Assembly (NCBI RefSeq): GCF_963677155.1
Contig: NZ_OY781884.1
Coordinates: 1,916,501-1,980,500, forward strand
From: an uncultured Draconibacterium sp.
Lineage (GTDB): Bacteria; Bacteroidota; Bacteroidia; Bacteroidales; Prolixibacteraceae
DNA: 64,000 nucleotides
Reading direction: 5' to 3'
The notes beneath the pieces are model-generated. The model ran no database searches. It saw only the letters and a list, made by a program, of their open reading frames with translations, and was not told the DNA's origin. Below, piece after piece: positions 60,618-64,000 of the stretch (positions within the stretch are counted from its first letter, which is position 1; each line of letters starts with the position of its first letter). Position numbers and translations under genes: made by a program.

Positions 60618-60625
60618 CAAAGGTA
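60618..60625 (-). promoter_or_regulatory. Candidate promoter -7 element of the AspT-type gene
   Basis: TACCTTTG on the minus strand fits TAnnTTTG, 18 bases upstream of the ATG at 60600. Confidence 0.5.
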
Positions 60626-60694
60626 AGTAATAGTTTTTGGGACTAACAAGCATTGAAGCCGAGATACATCCCGATTTAATGTTAACTACAAAAA

Positions 60695-60722
60695 CAAAAA
60701 AACCGGATAAAACTTATCCGGT
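60695..60722 (-). terminator. Rho-independent terminator after pepE
   Basis: A perfect stem ACCGGATAA / TTATCCGGT with loop of three bases is followed on the minus strand by a run of T (A run 60696-60702). It lies 23 bases after the pepE stop. Confidence 0.9.
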
Positions 60723-60744
60723 CACTCTATAATTATGTCCCAAT

Positions 60745-61452
60745 TTATGGCAGTAAAAAGCTAAAATCGTCGCCGGCTTTTAACTCGTAAGGCTCCTGTC
60801 CTTTTTTAAAGATACGACAACTCCTCTCTCCTATAAGCTCCAATTTATCGTCTTCCACTTTAAACATGGTTCCTTCGCGCAACCCTGCCACGTAACACGT
60901 TGGATTAACCTCAAGGAATTCAGCTATTCGCTGCTCACGGGTTTCTCCTCCATGCCCTTCAGGATTGGCATCCAGGTAGTGCGGATTGATCTGGAACGGT
61001 ACCATATTTATACAGTCAAATCCCAGCGGATCGATGATTGGCATATCGTTGGTGGTGCGCAATGTTGGGCAGGCCACGTTCGATCCGGCACTCCAGCCAA
61101 TGTACGGAGCTCCGTTGTATACGCGTTCGCGAATCGGGTTCATTAACTTCTGATCATGCATCATACGCACCAGTTGCCAGGTGTTTCCACCACCAACAAC
61201 AATGGCTTCGGCTTCTTCAATTGCTTTCACCGGATTTTTAAATGTATGAATACCTTTAATGTGATGCCCCACTTCGGCAAAACGCTCTTCCACTTTTTCG
61301 CAATAGGTATCAAACGAAAAAGTAACGGCTGCATACGGAATAAAAACTGCAGTTACCGACTCTTCGCCCAGAATTTTTTTTATCTCGTTTTTCGGATAAT
61401 CCAGGTAAGGTTCGCCCGGCATCGTTGAGTTGCTTATCAGTAATAACTTCAT
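60745..61452 (-). CDS. pepE: Dipeptidase E (alpha-aspartyl dipeptidase)
   Basis: PepE is a cytosolic serine peptidase that hydrolyses Asp-X dipeptides. The 235-residue product starts at ATG 61452 (MKLLLISNST); a TTG five codons earlier is less likely. The nucleophile elbow is YIGWSAGSNVACPTLRTTNDMP, the substrate region VVGGGNTWQLVRMM lies before it, and INPHYLD holds the catalytic His. It is the last gene before a strong terminator; the creatininase-family gene lies upstream on the same strand. Confidence 0.93.
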   Translation of the reverse strand: MKLLLISNSTMPGEPYLDYPKNEIKKILGEESVTAVFIPYAAVTFSFDTYCEKVEERFAEVGHHIKGIHTFKNPVKAIEEAEAIVVGGGNTWQLVRMMHDQKLMNPIRERVYNGAPYIGWSAGSNVACPTLRTTNDMPIIDPLGFDCINMVPFQINPHYLDANPEGHGGETREQRIAEFLEVNPTCYVAGLREGTMFKVEDDKLELIGERSCRIFKKGQEPYELKAGDDFSFLLP

Positions 61453-61537
61453 TTCTTTTTTGACCAATTTATTATGGCCGAAAGAACTGAAATCTTACGG
61501 ATTTTTCCAATGATAAATCCAGGTTTTTCAGAAATTT

Positions 61538-62308
61538 TCATTCATACATATCACCCAAATCGCAAGCTGCTAATTCCACAAAATAATCTGCTATTAGTGT
61601 GGTTACATCGTCCACAAACTTCTTACCTTTTTCGGCAGTGGCTTTTTTGGGGTTTCCAACACCAGTGTCGGCCGAAACTTTATCCCACTGACGGGGTGCC
61701 CAGGCCGTTTTATTTTTTAGCCCTCCCAATTTAAAGGCTCTTGCTTTTCCATCGCCAGCCTCATCAAGCGGCCTTACCAAGTCGGGAAAAAAATGCATAA
61801 TCATACTTGTTTCCATTTCGTTAGCATGGTCACCGGCTTTCTCAAAATAATCCTCCTGATTGAGCATCCGAAACCACTCTACGAGCGAAATAAACACATC
61901 GGGAAACTGAGGTTGTAGTTCGCGCACCAGCGGCTTAAAATCATTTCCGCCATGACCATTCATCAGCACCAGCTTTTTTATTCCCTGACAACTTAGAGCA
62001 GTTAACAAGTCTTTCAAAATTACAAGTTGCGTAGATGGTTTGGTGTGCAAACAAAACGGCATATCAATCTGCCCCATGTTTTGTGCGCCCAGCGGAATTA
62101 CCGGAAGCACCATTATTTTTGCGCCTTTTTCCCAGGCCTTACCCGCTGCCTGCTCGGCAATTTTAGCCGTCTCCAGCGAATCCGTTCCATAGGGCAAATG
62201 GTAGTTGTGTGGCTCGGTGGCTCCCCAAGGCAAAATAGCCACGTCGTATTTCTGAGTTTTGACTTGTTTCCAGTTGGTTTGTTCCAACACATAAGGTTTA
62301 GCGTTCAT
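61538..62308 (-). CDS. Creatininase-family amidohydrolase
   Basis: This 256-residue protein shows the binuclear metal motif ILPWGATEPHNYHLPYGTDSLE (residues 25-46, E-x-H-x3-HLPxxTD), GQIDMPFCLHTKPS, LVLMNGHGGND and GDHANEMETSMIMHFFPDLV. The family includes creatinine amidohydrolase, MftE and FAPy deformylase-like enzymes. The substrate here is not known. It stands 25 bases downstream of an outer-membrane protein gene and about 85 bases before pepE. Confidence 0.88.
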   Translation of the reverse strand: MNAKPYVLEQTNWKQVKTQKYDVAILPWGATEPHNYHLPYGTDSLETAKIAEQAAGKAWEKGAKIMVLPVIPLGAQNMGQIDMPFCLHTKPSTQLVILKDLLTALSCQGIKKLVLMNGHGGNDFKPLVRELQPQFPDVFISLVEWFRMLNQEDYFEKAGDHANEMETSMIMHFFPDLVRPLDEAGDGKARAFKLGGLKNKTAWAPRQWDKVSADTGVGNPKKATAEKGKKFVDDVTTLIADYFVELAACDLGDMYE

Positions 62309-62333
62309 TCTGTTAGGTTTAGTTCATTGTCCT

Positions 62334-63155
62334 TTATAATTGGAGCAAAGTGATACCAAAAGTAAATGGCGTAAGCTCCGGCCCTTTTTCGGTTTTAAAC
62401 AGCGGCACCAAATCGTAGCTGGCAAACACATTAAACCATCGGTAACCCGTACGCACCATAACCGAGTATTTAAAACGGTGCATCGAAAAATCATCCACCA
62501 CTTTTAATTTCTGCTTCTTCTCCTCCTTATACTTTATTTTGGTATGACTACTCAGTCGTAAACTCCCCACAACACCTGCCGAAAAAAACAGGCGGTTATC
62601 GTAATGATTGATAGGAATCTGAAATTCGAGCAGCAAGGGCAGCGTAATCATCTCAACAGCCAGTTTCGATTTCTGATTCTCGTTAAAGTACAGGTGTTCG
62701 GGCGAGATCACTCCATTACTGGCTTTTACAATAGTCGTATTATCTTCCAGTCGATAACTTTGCAATTGCAGCCCCAGCCCGGTAATCAGCCCAATGGTAT
62801 TTCTGTTTTTCTGCAAGCCAATACTTTGTTGTAAAAAGTTGAAATACGCCGAATTCGAGCGAAAAACATCGTTATCCATAAACTCCGAATCATAACCGGA
62901 ATAATCTTCGTTAAGCAGCATATTAAAACCAAAATCTATGCCTACCCAATGCCCCGAAAAGTCATCTTGCCACAATTTCAAGCCGTTATGAGTAACTTCC
63001 GAAATATCGATTTTACGCAAAAAACGTTTCGGATTTTCTAACGGAACAATGCTGTCGTTTTCCTGCGCCTTTATTTCAAAACCTGAAAAACAAAGGGAAA
63101 GCAATAGGAGTATCTGAGTTTGAAGTATTCTTTTCATGGGCTTTCTGTACTTCAT
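62334..63155 (-). CDS. Porin-family outer membrane protein of unknown function
   Basis: This protein of about 273 residues has signal peptide MKRILQTQILLLLSLCFSGFEIKAQ. The ATG may be 63155 (an extra MKYRKP) or 63137. The mature part has alternating strand segments such as HWVGIDFGFNMLL, LITGLGLQLQSYRLEDN, NRLFFSAGVVGSLRLSSHTKIKY and FTFGITLLQL. This is typical of the Bacteroidota PorT/OmpW-like small barrels. No role is known. A TTTG-N17-TACTTTTG promoter precedes it. Confidence 0.7.
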   Translation of the reverse strand: MKYRKPMKRILQTQILLLLSLCFSGFEIKAQENDSIVPLENPKRFLRKIDISEVTHNGLKLWQDDFSGHWVGIDFGFNMLLNEDYSGYDSEFMDNDVFRSNSAYFNFLQQSIGLQKNRNTIGLITGLGLQLQSYRLEDNTTIVKASNGVISPEHLYFNENQKSKLAVEMITLPLLLEFQIPINHYDNRLFFSAGVVGSLRLSSHTKIKYKEEKKQKLKVVDDFSMHRFKYSVMVRTGYRWFNVFASYDLVPLFKTEKGPELTPFTFGITLLQL

Positions 63156-63181
63156 ATCTAACACTTACATATGAACACTAA

Positions 63182-63210
63182 CAAAAGTACACGTTTGGAA
63201 AGAATTCAAA
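63182..63210 (-). promoter_or_regulatory. Promoter of the outer membrane protein gene
   Basis: On the minus strand TTTG-N17-TACTTTTG has both -33 and -7 elements of the Bacteroidota primary sigma consensus. It is the best such match in the window. Confidence 0.65.
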
Positions 63211-63338
63211 GCCAATTTGGTGTTAAAAATGGTAATTACCAAACAATGCAAATCAATTCGGTAGAATACAAAGCGAACTCCCAAAGTTAAATTTATGAAA
63301 CAACAAGCTATAAACCTCTGAAATACAAATAAAAAGAA

Positions 63339-63346
63339 TACCTTTG
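63339..63346 (+). promoter_or_regulatory. Promoter -7 element of the DEAD-box gene
   Basis: TACCTTTG followed by CGGCC fits TAnnTTTG and lies 17-23 bases before the possible start codons. Confidence 0.5.
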
Positions 63347-63362
63347 CGGCCACTTAAAAAAA

Positions 63363-64000
63363 ATGATTATGAGTTTATTCGAAACAATGGGGTTAAAAGC
63401 CGAAATCCTGGGGGCGATCCAGGAACTTGGTTTTGAGAATCCCACGCCAATCCAGGAACAAACAATTCCGTTTCTACTGGAAAACGATCAGGACATGGTT
63501 GCCTTGGCTCAAACAGGAACGGGAAAAACAGCGGCATTTGGCTTACCCATTGTTCAGCAGTTCGACATTTCGGTAAAAGCCCCACAGGCTTTAATACTTA
63601 GTCCGACACGCGAACTTGCTTTACAAATAGCAAAAGACCTCGAGAATTTCTCGAAAAATATTAAAGGAGCAAAAATTGCTACGTTATATGGCGGCTCCGA
63701 CATCAGGAAACAGATTAAAGAGCTTGAGAGTGGTGCCCAAATTGTTGTGGGAACTCCAGGCCGTACACTCGACCTGATAAAAAGGAAGAAATTAAAAGTA
63801 AACGAAATCCAGTGGTTGGTACTCGACGAAGCCGACGAAATGCTTTCGATGGGTTTTAAAGACGACCTTGATGCCATTTTGAAAGATACTCCGGCAGAAA
63901 AACAGACACTGTTGTTTTCGGCAACAATGCCAAAAGAAATCGTACGAATTGCCAGTACATACATGGCTAATCCGCACGAAGTTACAGTGGGAAAAAGGAA
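63363..64000 (+). CDS. DEAD-box RNA helicase, N-terminal part
   Basis: This gene is cut by the right edge; about 212 residues are present. Starts are possible at 63363 or 63369. The Q-motif FENPTPIQEQTIPFLL, motif I AQTGTGKT, Ia PTRELALQ, GG (YGGSD), Ib TPGRTLDLI, II VLDEADEMLSMGF and III SATMP are all visible in order. This is a cold-shock/ribosome-type DEAD-box helicase (CsdA/DbpA/RhlE group). The subgroup cannot be fixed without the C-terminus. Confidence 0.95.
   Translation, partial: MIMSLFETMGLKAEILGAIQELGFENPTPIQEQTIPFLLENDQDMVALAQTGTGKTAAFGLPIVQQFDISVKAPQALILSPTRELALQIAKDLENFSKNIKGAKIATLYGGSDIRKQIKELESGAQIVVGTPGRTLDLIKRKKLKVNEIQWLVLDEADEMLSMGFKDDLDAILKDTPAEKQTLLFSATMPKEIVRIASTYMANPHEVTVGKR

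Noticed and set aside
1-64000. tRNA genes, rRNA, CRISPR arrays, insertion sequences, prophage or replication origin
   Set aside because: Gaps between genes were read for tRNA TTCGA-type arms, regularly spaced repeats and transposase motifs; none were seen.

Overview
The window is a chromosomal stretch of a Bacteroidota bacterium, probably of the order Marinilabiliales or a relative (the placement is inference). The sequence shows several markers of the phylum: two secreted proteases with C-terminal type IX secretion (T9SS) sorting domains, DUF4296 and DUF4271 proteins, a PpiD/CorC-like/LptC/CoaX gene order, an RprXY-like two-component pair, and many start-proximal TAnnTTTG promoter elements. 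No tRNA, rRNA, CRISPR array, insertion sequence or prophage was seen. Most genes are housekeeping genes.

Layout. 1-5 kb: end of a heptose adenylyltransferase (rfaE2), radA, a DUF4296 lipoprotein, an amidohydrolase, dusB and a YkvA protein. 5-5.2 kb: a near-consensus sigma-54 promoter followed by a short non-coding stretch and a terminator (candidate small RNA). 5.2-9.3 kb: TauE/SafE permease, methyltransferase, an unknown envelope protein, an FKBP and MarC. 9.5-19.9 kb (minus strand): a long run nadB-nadC-coaX-outer membrane protein-TPR protein-lptC-CorC-like protein-ppiD, joining cofactor synthesis and envelope assembly. A frameshifted cupin remnant lies upstream of nadB. 20.4-26.1 kb: a complete RND efflux operon (adaptor, pump, TolC). 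26.3-32 kb: 6-phosphofructokinase, an OmpR-type regulator/kinase pair, and a divergent acidic secreted protein whose promoter carries four TTAAC repeats one helical turn apart. 32.3-34.8 kb: methylthioadenosine salvage (mtnP, mtnA) and a HAD hydrolase. 34.8-37.8 kb: three tandem cyclophilins, one fused to an HtrA-like domain that has lost catalytic residues. 38-42 kb: lipoprotein, acetyltransferase, an ACP-like protein without the carrier serine, MscS channel, an ECF-sigma remnant, and MntP. 42-48.5 kb: queD, polA, a second dihydrouridine synthase, a DUF4271 protein, hemD and rnpA. 48.5-50.7 kb (minus strand): tyrA and DAHP synthase/chorismate mutase, preceded by a Tyr/Phe-rich leader peptide and terminator. 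50.8-56 kb: two paralogous T9SS metallopeptidases and a 37-residue membrane protein. 57-64 kb: GH32 fructanase, thioredoxin-like protein, AspT-type transporter, PepE, creatininase-family amidohydrolase, outer membrane protein and the start of a DEAD-box helicase.

The strongest new observation is the candidate transcription attenuator in front of tyrA. A 24-codon reading frame contains an uninterrupted YFYFYFYY run. It follows a good promoter and precedes a terminator placed just upstream of the genes that make phenylalanine and tyrosine precursors. The sigma-54 transcript at 5 kb, the pseudoprotease-cyclophilin fusion, the helical TTAAC array, the serine-less ACP and several broken genes are secondary leads.
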